Assembly (NCBI RefSeq): GCF_002954665.1 | Contig: NZ_MSCM01000002.1 | Coordinates: forward strand, 46,173 to 110,172 | DNA from: Polaribacter glomeratus | GTDB lineage: Bacteria > Bacteroidota > Bacteroidia > Flavobacteriales > Flavobacteriaceae | Direction of reading: 5' to 3' | Length of the DNA stretch: 64,000 bases | Position numbers and translations under genes: made by a program | The notes under the pieces: generated by a model | The model's input: the letters and a program-made list of their open reading frames with translations, nothing else | Database searches by the model: none | What the model was told of the DNA's origin: nothing | Shown: piece by piece, positions 1-8,161 of the stretch | Numbering within the stretch: the stretch's first letter is position 1 | Layout of the letters: the number at the start of each line of letters is the position of its first letter

Positions 1-1314
1 ATTCGATTTTACTATAACTATTCTTTCAACAGTTATTGCAGTATTAGAATTTGCATCCGTAACATTATAAGAAACAAGATAACTACCTGCAGTAGCAGTG
101 TTCACATTTGATGTATTTGTAATATTGCTTATTAAGGCTGAATCAGGGTCATAATTATCTGTTGCTGTTGCTCCTAACTCATTATATCCTTTTCCTATTT
201 CTACAATTTGAGGATTAAGTCCAACTAAAAATATTTCTGGTAGAGTTGTATCTACTACATGAACTGTTTTTGTAATTTCATCCGCAACATTCGACTCAGA
301 ATCTACCACATTATAAGTAGCAGTATAAGTGCCAACTAATGAACTATTAACATTTGAAATTACTTGAATGTTAGCTGTTAAAGCAACATTATCATCATAA
401 TTATCCGTGGCAATTGCGCCAGTTAAATCATCATATACACTAAAAACTTCTATTGTTTGTGGATTTGATCCTGCTAAAGTAATTACAGGTTTTGTAACAT
501 CTACCACATTTACTGTTCTTGTTACTATTATTGCTGCATTAGTTGCTACATCAGAAACGGTATAATCTACGGTAAAACTACCAACAACTCCTGTATCCTG
601 ATTATTTACAGTTGACACTACTAATAAAGTATTAGCAGCATCAACATTATCTGTTGCCGTGGCTCCTAATTCTGTATAATTTGTGCCTACTTCAATTATT
701 TGTGGGTTAGCACCAGATAAAGTAATTACTGGCTTTATGGTATCTGGTATAGGAACCTCCATTATAATTTTGATTGTTACACTTGAACCTGGACCAAAAT
801 AATCCATCCAACCACCGTTATCATTTCTAACAATAAAAGAGTTAAGTCCGGCAGGAATGTTATCAACCGCTCCACCTATATTATTTGTATATGGCTCACC
901 ATTAACCCATTCAAAAATCCCTTCTGAGGACTCAAACGCGCCAATTAAAAGATTATCTTGATTACCCTGCGCTTGCATCTGAGCAAATATATGATCATTT
1001 TCAGCAGTAGTAGTAATAACTGCTAAATGACCGCCAACAGCATTTGTTGCTATTATAGCATCGTCCCAAGTATATGCGATATCAGAAATATAATAACTAC
1101 TGTTATTATATTGTTCAAGAGAACTAAATCCCGAAATTATAGGTGATGTTGTAGTTACCGCAGCAAAATCAGATACGGTCTTTTGATTACTTTTAAAGTC
1201 ATTTTTAACAACTGTAAAAATGTCATTCTCAAAAAAGAAATTGTCATTATTACCAAAAGTGGTTGAAATTGCAAACAAGAAGCTTACAAAAACTAGTGTA
1301 ATTTTTTTATTCAT
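1..1314 (-). CDS. Secreted C-type-lectin-like protein with DUF5011 repeats (3' end outside window)
   Basis: Read on the minus strand, an open frame starts at the ATG at 1314 and runs off the left edge without a stop, giving 438 visible residues. A signal peptide (MNKKITLVFVSFLFAISTTFG) is followed by a C-type-lectin-like region at about residues 60-175, with the pattern LAVITTTAEND, then LIGAFESSEGIFEWVNGEPY. Three tandem Ig-like DUF5011 repeats follow, each opening with a K/LPxIxLxGxNPQxIEVG-like motif and the phrase ATDN. It is probably a cell-surface or secreted binding protein; a T9SS sorting domain would lie beyond the edge. It sits 174 bp downstream of the LuxR-type gene in the same direction. 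Ligand unknown. Confidence 0.8.
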   Translation of the reverse strand, partial: MNKKITLVFVSFLFAISTTFGNNDNFFFENDIFTVVKNDFKSNQKTVSDFAAVTTTSPIISGFSSLEQYNNSSYYISDIAYTWDDAIIATNAVGGHLAVITTTAENDHIFAQMQAQGNQDNLLIGAFESSEGIFEWVNGEPYTNNIGGAVDNIPAGLNSFIVRNDNGGWMDYFGPGSSVTIKIIMEVPIPDTIKPVITLSGANPQIIEVGTNYTELGATATDNVDAANTLLVVSTVNNQDTGVVGSFTVDYTVSDVATNAAIIVTRTVNVVDVTKPVITLAGSNPQTIEVFSVYDDLTGAIATDNYDDNVALTANIQVISNVNSSLVGTYTATYNVVDSESNVADEITKTVHVVDTTLPEIFLVGLNPQIVEIGKGYNELGATATDNYDPDSALISNITNTSNVNTATAGSYLVSYNVTDANSNTAITVERIVIVKSN

Positions 1315-1429
1315 GATAGTAGGGTTTTTATACTTTAATTCTTTTCAAAGCAAACTTTACAAAGGGCTTAACCTTAGTAGTTTACAAAATTCGCAATAAA
1401 AAATTACAAATCCCACATCATATACAATG

Positions 1430-1446
1430 TTAATGAACCTCATTAA
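1430..1446. promoter_or_regulatory. 17-bp palindrome between regulator and lectin gene
   Basis: Perfect 7-bp arms TTAATGA and TCATTAA are separated by ACC. The palindrome lies 116 bp upstream of the lectin-like gene and 43 bp past the LuxR-type gene. No T-tract follows in either direction, so a terminator is unlikely and an operator is possible. The region is AT-rich, so chance is a real alternative. Confidence 0.25.
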
Positions 1447-1488
1447 TGAGTAATCTAACGCTACATTATAACTATTTATCGAAAAAGA

Positions 1489-2049
1489 TTAAATTAATCC
1501 GCTTTTTATTGCAAAGCTTATAAGTTGCGCAGTGTTTTGACAATTAGCTTTTTCCAACATAGTTCTTCTATATGTATCTACAGTATGTTTACTAATAAAT
1601 AACTTTTCTCCAATACATTGGCTACTTAAGCCATGAGACATTTCTCTAATAATTTCTAACTCCCTACTATTTAAGTTTATCTTAAACTTTGCATTAAATC
1701 GATGTAAAGATTTTTTTAACTCGTCTATAGAAATGGGTTTTACTAAATAGTCAAATACTGCAACTTTTAATGCTTTTATAGCATAATGAGAATGTGGTGA
1801 AACCAATATTATTTTTACTTCTTTACTGTATTTATTAATTTCTTCCGCAAGTTCTAAACCCGATATACTTGGCGTTTCTATCTGCACAAAAGCCAAATCT
1901 ACATCGTTTTTTAAAAGAAAATCTAATCCTTTATTAGCGTCATCAAAAATCTCAATAATTTCTACCTCATTAAATTTTGACAGAAGGGTTTTAAGCCCTA
2001 GTAGAGAGTTTTCTTCTGAGTCAATTAAAACTGCTTTTATTATTTCCAT
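1489..2049 (-). CDS. LuxR-family response regulator with degenerate receiver
   Basis: This 186-residue DNA-binding regulator has a receiver fold at residues 4-120 and a LuxR-type helix-turn-helix at about 124-184 (SRELEIIREMSHGLSSQCIG, then SKHTVDTYRRTMLEK). The position of the phosphorylated aspartate is glutamine 56 (FVQIETP instead of FLDIEMP). The acidic pocket keeps D10 and E12 but has S11 between them. S84 and K104 are kept. It probably acts without classical phosphorylation or by binding something else. It lies 18 bp downstream of two secreted-protein genes on the same strand and is likely co-transcribed. No histidine kinase is adjacent. Confidence 0.85.
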   Translation of the reverse strand: MEIIKAVLIDSEENSLLGLKTLLSKFNEVEIIEIFDDANKGLDFLLKNDVDLAFVQIETPSISGLELAEEINKYSKEVKIILVSPHSHYAIKALKVAVFDYLVKPISIDELKKSLHRFNAKFKINLNSRELEIIREMSHGLSSQCIGEKLFISKHTVDTYRRTMLEKANCQNTAQLISFAIKSGLI

Positions 2050-2067
2050 CTGAAAAATTTAATTATT

Positions 2068-2985
2068 TTAAAAAGATCTAATTGCTCTTACATTATTTGC
2101 AAAACTTTTAAAAATAATTGATTCTTGTCCGTTAGATAAATCAAGACCCCATGCATCATTAACTGAATTTTCTGTTGAGCTCCAGTAAACATCATTTACA
2201 AAACTCTCACCTTCATTAGCTATAGCTGTAAGATTTATTATTTCTTTATTTTCATACATTAAATATAGTTCAAACTTGCTAGGCAGATACCAATCTCCAT
2301 AAGTCCTATTGTTCTCTGTAATTTCTAATTCATTGCAGAGTCTTGCAGCATAAAGCTCTCCATCATCCCCTAAAATAACGTGTGTAGAAATTATAATTGA
2401 ATTATTTGCTTTACCAGCGTAAAGTCCATTTCCTTTTGCCTGTGTGCTACCAAAAGTACCTGCAAACCATTTTATAGCGTTAATTTGATTTTTTTTTGAG
2501 CAAACTAAACCATGTTGACCAGTTTCATCAACCCAAAAAACGACACCTCCATATAAAAAATCACCTACTTGATAATTTGGCACATTATCTGCCGCTTTTG
2601 CATGCAATGCATAAGGCACGCTTAATAATTGGCTGGTTCCTGAAATGGTGTAATTTGTAGCTCCTGTTGGGTCAGTTTCTGTTTTTATAAAATACTTATC
2701 AGCGCCCCATTCTATTGTAGAGAAATCACCTGTAACTTTTCCGCCGAAACCAATTTCTATGGTTACTAAGCCATTAACATTCGTTGTTACCGAATGAGAT
2801 TCAACATAAATTGCAGCTCCTGATAGCGTACCTTTTAAAATACTTATTTGAATACCTACAGACTGATTACTAACCAAATTACCATCCGCATTTCTAACAA
2901 TTGCTTGATAGCTCATTTTTTCTGGAGTTTGAGAAAAACAAATTGCTGATATAGCTAGCATGGATATTAAAAATATTTTTTTCAT
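2068..2985 (-). CDS. Secreted protein with C-terminal DUF1566 (Lcl) domain
   Basis: The product has 305 residues with a Sec signal peptide (MKKIFLISMLAISAICFSQ). The N-terminal module, MSYQAIVRN to SVPYALHA at residues 24-130, is common in secreted Bacteroidota proteins and ends at a characteristic YALHA motif. The C-terminal part matches the DUF1566/Lcl fold (GDWYLPSKFEL, YWSSTE, VRAIRSF), a C-type-lectin-like module often found on surface proteins. No T9SS sorting domain is visible. It starts 2 bp after the stop of the small T9SS protein at 2988-3458 and is probably in one operon with it. Ligand unknown. Confidence 0.75.
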   Translation of the reverse strand: MKKIFLISMLAISAICFSQTPEKMSYQAIVRNADGNLVSNQSVGIQISILKGTLSGAAIYVESHSVTTNVNGLVTIEIGFGGKVTGDFSTIEWGADKYFIKTETDPTGATNYTISGTSQLLSVPYALHAKAADNVPNYQVGDFLYGGVVFWVDETGQHGLVCSKKNQINAIKWFAGTFGSTQAKGNGLYAGKANNSIIISTHVILGDDGELYAARLCNELEITENNRTYGDWYLPSKFELYLMYENKEIINLTAIANEGESFVNDVYWSSTENSVNDAWGLDLSNGQESIIFKSFANNVRAIRSF

Positions 2986-2987
2986 AA

Positions 2988-3458
2988 TTAATTTTTTATA
3001 ATTTTAAAAACTTTAAGCTGTTTGTTATTCTGATTCACTTTTAAAAAATACACACCAACAGAAAAATCTTTCATTGCTACCTCTGTATTCTCTTTCTCTA
3101 CATTTCCTTTTTTAATCAATCGTCCACCCACATCAAATATTTGATATGTTAATGCTGTTAAATTATGATCTGTTAAAGCCAAAACAATTTTATCTTTGGT
3201 AGGATTAGGGTATATAATAGCTTGTAAAGTGAGCGTTTTTAAATCTGGATTTACCAAGGTAAATAATTCGATACTTTGCTGAATGCCTTGCGTAACAGAG
3301 CCATTATTACCCAAACTAGTAGTAGTAATCATTTGGCCAATAGTATAACTAACTGAACCGCTAGCGGCTATATCACCACCAGCAGTAGCAATTGTTTGTT
3401 GAGCAAAGAGTAAAAAAGTTGTTGATACAAAGATAATGCTTAGTAAAATTGTTTTCAT
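2988..3458 (-). CDS. Small T9SS-sorted secreted protein
   Basis: The 156-residue product has a signal peptide (MKTILLSIIFVSTTFLLFAQ) and a short module with the pattern SGSVSYTIGQ, NGSVTQGIQQSIEL that is frequent in Flavobacteriia. A type A T9SS C-terminal sorting domain occupies about residues 82-156 (IYPNPTKDKIVLAL, VGVYFLKV, ending IIKN). The sorting domain indicates export through the type IX system. It is first in a minus-strand run with the DUF1566 protein and the LuxR-type regulator. The small size and lack of a catalytic domain suggest a structural or adhesive role. Confidence 0.8.
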   Translation of the reverse strand: MKTILLSIIFVSTTFLLFAQQTIATAGGDIAASGSVSYTIGQMITTTSLGNNGSVTQGIQQSIELFTLVNPDLKTLTLQAIIYPNPTKDKIVLALTDHNLTALTYQIFDVGGRLIKKGNVEKENTEVAMKDFSVGVYFLKVNQNNKQLKVFKIIKN

Positions 3459-3777
3459 AAGTGAGGATTACATACTAAAAACATAATTGTTTATGGTCTT
3501 TAAGAAAAGAACAGTAACTTAATTAACGAGATTAATACTTTAAGTTTGGTATACAATAATAAACAAAAAAAAGTACAAATGATAAAAGATAGGGTATGAA
3601 GTTTCTAATCCTTTCATTTTAAAAAAAACCTAAAAACATGATAAACAGATTTTTAAGTATGTTTTACAGGGTTATTAACTTTAAATAAAATCAAAAAAAA
3701 GGGGGAAAATCCCCTGAAGAAAAAGAAAAAATCTTACTTCTTAGCATTAAAAGTTTAAAACACAAAAGACTAACCGT
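3459..3777. other. 319-bp intergenic region
   Basis: No credible gene is seen. The right end carries a terminator hairpin for the gene to the right. The left end should hold the promoter of the minus-strand secreted-protein operon, but no convincing TAnnTTTG box was found. A short pseudo-palindrome, ATTAA-CGAGA-TTAAT at 3522-3536, lies about 65-78 bp upstream of the start at 3458. Confidence 0.5.
3693..3716 (-). terminator. Rho-independent terminator after 3778-4302 gene
   Basis: Read on the minus strand, an AGGGG...CCCCT hairpin with a loop of about 6 nt is followed by eight T residues. It lies about 60 bp downstream of the stop of the membrane-protein gene. Confidence 0.7.
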
Positions 3778-4302
3778 TTAATTATTAATTACTTTTATCA
3801 TAAAATGATGCAACTTTGTCATTTGATTTTTACTAGTATCTTTTCCTATTTTACCTAAAAAATAAAACAGTATCCAAATTAATGGCAAAAAGACAACCAT
3901 CATTAAAGGAAAGAAAATAGGCTCATTTAACGATACATTTGTATAGAGCAGCGCACCAAACCCCAAGAAAGAAACACCAATTATAAAATGAAAAAACATA
4001 AAAAGTGTCCAAACTTGTGGTTTGGGTCCAAATAATGCTTTTAAGAGTGATTTATTTTCTGCTTCTTCTAAGATTTCTAGATGCAATTGTGGCGACCAAA
4101 AGTGTTCATCCTTTTTAGAAACAGAAATAAAAACATGACCATCTACAATATTCCCTAAAAAAGCACAGTCTACTTTCTTAAATTCATCAGAAAATTTTTG
4201 AAGTATTTTATCGCAATTTTCATCTAAAGGTATTGTAAACCTTGGTCTTAGAAAAATTTCGCTATTTCTCGTTTCAATTAAAATATTCAATTTTTCATCC
4301 AT
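3778..4302 (-). CDS. Conserved membrane protein of unknown function
   Basis: The 174-residue product has a soluble N-terminal half of about 95 residues and two membrane segments at about 96-120 (WTLFMFFHFIIGVSFLGFGA) and 128-150 (FFPLMMVVFLPLIWILFYFL). The cytosolic tail is basic. I recognise no catalytic motif. It lies divergently next to der, with 81 bp between the start codons. Function unknown; it is not itself a GTPase, as no P-loop is present. Confidence 0.7.
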   Translation of the reverse strand: MDEKLNILIETRNSEIFLRPRFTIPLDENCDKILQKFSDEFKKVDCAFLGNIVDGHVFISVSKKDEHFWSPQLHLEILEEAENKSLLKALFGPKPQVWTLFMFFHFIIGVSFLGFGALLYTNVSLNEPIFFPLMMVVFLPLIWILFYFLGKIGKDTSKNQMTKLHHFMIKVINN

Positions 4303-4357
4303 AAAAACCCATTTTATAACTGTTTAAATTTACAATAATTTTTCGTTTAGTAAATTG

Positions 4358-4365
4358 TATCTTTG
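4358..4365 (+). promoter_or_regulatory. Bacteroidota -7 promoter box for der
   Basis: TATCTTTG is a perfect TAnnTTTG box 18 bp before the ATG at 4384. No clear TTTG -33 element is seen. The box overlaps an in-frame TTG at 4363, which argues that translation starts at 4384 and not at the TTG. Confidence 0.55.
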
Positions 4366-4383
4366 CAAAAAATTTCAATTCAA

Positions 4384-5694
4384 ATGAATAGCATAGTTGC
4401 CATTGTAGGAAGACCAAATGTAGGAAAGTCGACACTTTTTAATAGATTGGTTCAAAGAAGAGAAGCAATTGTAGATTCTGTTAGCGGAGTTACAAGGGAC
4501 AGACATTATGGAAAATCTGATTGGAATGGAAAAGATTTTTCTGTTATTGATACAGGAGGATACTCTATTGGCTCTGACGATATCTTTGAAGAAGAAATTA
4601 GAAAACAAGTAAAACTTGCCATAGAAGAAGCCGATTTAATTGTTTTTGTAGTAAATGTAGAAGACGGTATTACACCTATGGATGCTGAAGTTGCAAAACT
4701 TTTGCGTAAGGTAAAAAAACCAATTTTTACTGTAGTTAATAAAGTTGATAATGCAATGCGTGAGCCAGATGCTGTTGAATTCTACAATCTTGGTTTAGGC
4801 GAATATTTTACAATTGCCTCTATTAACGGTAGCGGAACAGGAGAATTATTAGATGCTTTAGTTGCAGAAATGCCAGAACCAGAACCTCTTGATTTAGAAG
4901 CAGAAGCGTTACCAAGATTTGCGGTGGTTGGAAGACCAAATGCAGGAAAATCATCTTTTATTAATGCTTTAATTGGCGAAGAAAGAAATATCGTAACAGA
5001 TATTGCTGGTACCACTAGAGATTCTATTGACACAAAATACAATCGTTTTGGTTTCGACTTTAATTTAGTGGATACCGCAGGAATCCGTAAAAAATCAAGA
5101 GTAAAAGAAGATTTAGAATTTTATTCTGTAATGCGTGCTGTTCGTACCATTGAATATTCGGATGTAGTTATTTTAGTGGTTGATGCTACTCGTGGATTTG
5201 AAGGTCAAGATCAAAATATTTTTTGGCTAGCAGAAAAAAACAGAAAAGGTGTTGTTATCCTAATTAATAAATGGGATTTGGTTGAGAAAGAAACAAATAC
5301 CATGCGTGATTTCGAAGCAATGGTTAGAAAGCAAATACAACCTTTTACAGATGTACCAATTATATTTACTTCTGTACTAACAAAACAAAGAATATTTAAA
5401 GCTATAGAAACTGCTGTTGAAGTTTTTGAAAATAGAAAAACTAAAATTTCTACTAGTAAATTTAATGATACAATGTTAGAGATTGTAAAAACATACCCGC
5501 CACCAGCAACAAAAGGTAAATATGTGAAAATTAAATACTGTATGCAACTGCCTACATTAACGCCACAATTTGCTTTTTTCTGTAATTTACCGCAATATGT
5601 AAGAGATCCTTACAGACGTTTTGTAGAAAATAAATTACGTGAGATTTATAATTTTTCTGGAGTGCCAATCACCATCTATTTTAGACAGAAATAG
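4384..5694 (+). CDS. der: Ribosome-assembly GTPase Der (EngA)
   Basis: Der is a double-GTPase needed for 50S ribosomal subunit maturation. The 436-residue product has two G domains: P-loops GRPNVGKS at residues 9-16 and GRPNAGKS near residue 181. Each has its DTxG and NKxD motifs ([32 protein letters not shown]). A C-terminal KH-like domain follows ([31 protein letters not shown]). Length is normal for the family. I chose the ATG at 4384, giving [11 protein letters not shown]; an upstream TTG would start inside the -7 promoter box. Confidence 0.97.
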   Translation: MNSIVAIVGRPNVGKSTLFNRLVQRREAIVDSVSGVTRDRHYGKSDWNGKDFSVIDTGGYSIGSDDIFEEEIRKQVKLAIEEADLIVFVVNVEDGITPMDAEVAKLLRKVKKPIFTVVNKVDNAMREPDAVEFYNLGLGEYFTIASINGSGTGELLDALVAEMPEPEPLDLEAEALPRFAVVGRPNAGKSSFINALIGEERNIVTDIAGTTRDSIDTKYNRFGFDFNLVDTAGIRKKSRVKEDLEFYSVMRAVRTIEYSDVVILVVDATRGFEGQDQNIFWLAEKNRKGVVILINKWDLVEKETNTMRDFEAMVRKQIQPFTDVPIIFTSVLTKQRIFKAIETAVEVFENRKTKISTSKFNDTMLEIVKTYPPPATKGKYVKIKYCMQLPTLTPQFAFFCNLPQYVRDPYRRFVENKLREIYNFSGVPITIYFRQK

Positions 5695-5745
5695 GTTTTA
5701 TTTGAAAGGATTGTATCTCAATTACGTCTACAAAATTAGTTTACG

Positions 5746-5753
5746 TAAATTTG
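5746..5753 (+). promoter_or_regulatory. -7 promoter box for GAF-domain gene
   Basis: TAAATTTG matches TAnnTTTG exactly and lies 18 bp before the ATG at 5772. No TTTG lies at the expected -33 distance. Confidence 0.5.
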
Positions 5754-5771
5754 CGGTAACAATACTATAGA

Positions 5772-8159
5772 ATGAAAATCATAGCACCTAGTTCCGTTTC
5801 AAAAAAAGAATTACCCTTACAGTTAAACATTTCTTTTCAGAAAGTTTTTGTGTTGTTTCAAAAATACACAAATACCGAATATGCGCATCATCCATATCAT
5901 GGTGCAGCAAAAGAAATGGTGCGTATTTTTGAAGAACATCCAGAACTGCTTAACGGATTCTCTGATATATCATTATTTAAAAAATACGAAACTCAAATAA
6001 ATTTAGTATTAGATCCTTTGTTTCCAGAACCGCTGCTTTTGAACGAAATAAAAGCAGCAAGTATTCCTTTTTCTTTTACTTCATTTAAATTTACAGAACG
6101 GTTTGAAAACATTCTAAAAAATGCTGGTGAAGACTACGAATTAAACGTTCGTAATTTTGAGGATGATGATATGTATATTATGGCATGTACTTTTATTCTA
6201 GGCTTTGTGTATGGTTATAATGTAGATTTAAAAAGACCTTTTTATTTTGATATTCCAGACAAAACAACTGGAACAATGAAGTATTACAGAACTACTTTTA
6301 ATGCAGATTTTTCTGAAATTACAGCCACAGAAAACGCTCCAAAAATAACAGAAAAAGACTTTAAAGAGCTCTTAAATAATTTTGACAACATTGATTTATG
6401 GAAAGAAAAATTTCCGCCAAATAGCTATATTTTTAGAGGCTTCGGATTGATTAATTTATTTGATGTTACTGCAGAAGAAATGTTGTCATCTATTAAAGCA
6501 AATTTATTAGCTGGCGGCCCACATTTATTATATCATCTTCAAAATAATTTAATAGATTTTTACGGAATTAAAGATTTAAAATTAGGTTATTCTATTTTTG
6601 ATAATATCAATGCAAAAATTTGCGAAACAATTGTAAAAAAATCAAACAGTATTATTCTAAATAACCACGCAGAAATTAAATGTGATTCTAATTATTTTTG
6701 TGATGCAGTTCTACAAAAAGTATTCAAGAATCATGAAACGTTTATTATTTCTGATATCGAAGAATATGGTTTAGCAACTAACAAAAACCCGTTTTATCAA
6801 AATCTAAAATTAGTAGGCATAAAAAGCATTATCTTAATACCAATAAAAGCGACTGCAAATGGTGATTTAGCATTGCTAGAAATCGCATCACCAAGAGCTT
6901 ACGAATTAAACTCGGTAAACGTAAATAAATTAAAAGACATTATTCCTGTTTTTGAAGCAGCCGTAAAAAGAACCGCAGAAGAGCGTCAAAATGTTTTAGA
7001 AGCAACCATTCAAGCAAATTACACGTCTATTCATAGTTCTGTAAAATGGCGATTCTATCAAGCTGCAGAACAATATCATTTAGATTCTCAAAGTGATGAA
7101 AACGCAAAATTAGACGAAATTATTTTTAATGATGTGTATCCTCTATTTGGACAAAGTGATATAAAAGGCTCATCAGACGCAAGAAATATTGCGATCAAAG
7201 AAGACTTAACAACGCAACTTAGTTTGGCAATTAATGTTCTTAAAGATGCTTGCAAATATGAAACTTTACCTATTTATGATGAACTAATGTTTCGTGTTTC
7301 CGCTTATTTATCCGATGTAAAAAAAGGTTTGAATGCTGGTGATGAAATAACAATTTTAGACTTTTTAAAACGCGAAATTTATCCTATTTTCAATCATGTA
7401 AAAACAATTAATTCAGCACTTTCTGAACAGGTTTTCATTTATATGAAACGCCTAGACAGTGAGTTAGGTGTTGTTTATGAAAAAAGAAAAGAGTATGAAA
7501 ATAGTGTAAACCTTTTAAACGATAAACTTTCTAAATTTATTGATAAAAAGCAAATTCAGGCACAAGAAATGTATCCTCATTATTTTGAAAGATACAAAAC
7601 AGATGGCGTAGAGTACAACATGTATATTGGACAATCTATTACAAAAGAAGATTCTTTTGATGATATTTACTTGTACAATTTACGTTTATGGCAATTGCAA
7701 ATAATGTGCGAAATGGAAAATGTTGCTTTTTCTGAACGTAAAAATATGATTGCAGATTTACGAGTTGCCTCCTTAATTTTGGTTCACAGTAGCCCAATGG
7801 CTATTAAATTCAGGATGGATGAAAAACAATTTGACGTTGATGGCGCCTACAATATTAGATACGAAATCATTAAAAAAAGGATAGACAAAGCTAATATAAA
7901 AGGCACAAACGAACGCTTAACAGTACCTGGTAAAATTGCCATTGTATATTCTCAAGAAAAAGATGCTTTAGAGTATTTAAAATACATTTCTTATTTACAA
8001 TCTAAAAATCAATTAGGTGTAATTGAAAACCTAGAATTAGAGGATTTACAAGGCGTTACTGGCTTAAAAGCATTGAGAGTTGAAGTGATTTATCAAAAAG
8101 ATTTTGATGCAAAAAACACCATTACTTTTAATGATTTAATTAAAGAAATTGAGGCTTAG
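5772..8159 (+). CDS. Large GAF-domain protein, conserved in Flavobacteriia
   Basis: The 795-residue product has no signal peptide or membrane segment. A GAF-like region is visible at about residues 270-400 (KSNSIILNNHAEI, FIISDIEEYG, IKSIILIPIKATANGDLALLEIASP). The long flanking parts are mostly helical and lack a kinase, cyclase, phosphodiesterase or DNA-binding motif that I can recognise. The product is therefore a probable cytoplasmic ligand sensor without an obvious output domain. It has its own promoter box and converges with the HD/Pycsar-effector-type gene, with stops 2 bp apart. Function unknown; the domain call rests on pattern recognition. Confidence 0.65.
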   Translation: MKIIAPSSVSKKELPLQLNISFQKVFVLFQKYTNTEYAHHPYHGAAKEMVRIFEEHPELLNGFSDISLFKKYETQINLVLDPLFPEPLLLNEIKAASIPFSFTSFKFTERFENILKNAGEDYELNVRNFEDDDMYIMACTFILGFVYGYNVDLKRPFYFDIPDKTTGTMKYYRTTFNADFSEITATENAPKITEKDFKELLNNFDNIDLWKEKFPPNSYIFRGFGLINLFDVTAEEMLSSIKANLLAGGPHLLYHLQNNLIDFYGIKDLKLGYSIFDNINAKICETIVKKSNSIILNNHAEIKCDSNYFCDAVLQKVFKNHETFIISDIEEYGLATNKNPFYQNLKLVGIKSIILIPIKATANGDLALLEIASPRAYELNSVNVNKLKDIIPVFEAAVKRTAEERQNVLEATIQANYTSIHSSVKWRFYQAAEQYHLDSQSDENAKLDEIIFNDVYPLFGQSDIKGSSDARNIAIKEDLTTQLSLAINVLKDACKYETLPIYDELMFRVSAYLSDVKKGLNAGDEITILDFLKREIYPIFNHVKTINSALSEQVFIYMKRLDSELGVVYEKRKEYENSVNLLNDKLSKFIDKKQIQAQEMYPHYFERYKTDGVEYNMYIGQSITKEDSFDDIYLYNLRLWQLQIMCEMENVAFSERKNMIADLRVASLILVHSSPMAIKFRMDEKQFDVDGAYNIRYEIIKKRIDKANIKGTNERLTVPGKIAIVYSQEKDALEYLKYISYLQSKNQLGVIENLELEDLQGVTGLKALRVEVIYQKDFDAKNTITFNDLIKEIEA

Positions 8160-8161
8160 TT

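Noticed and set aside
4363-4383. TTG start giving der seven extra residues
   Set aside because: The TTG is part of the TAnnTTTG promoter box; the ATG at 4384 gives the normal Der N-terminus.
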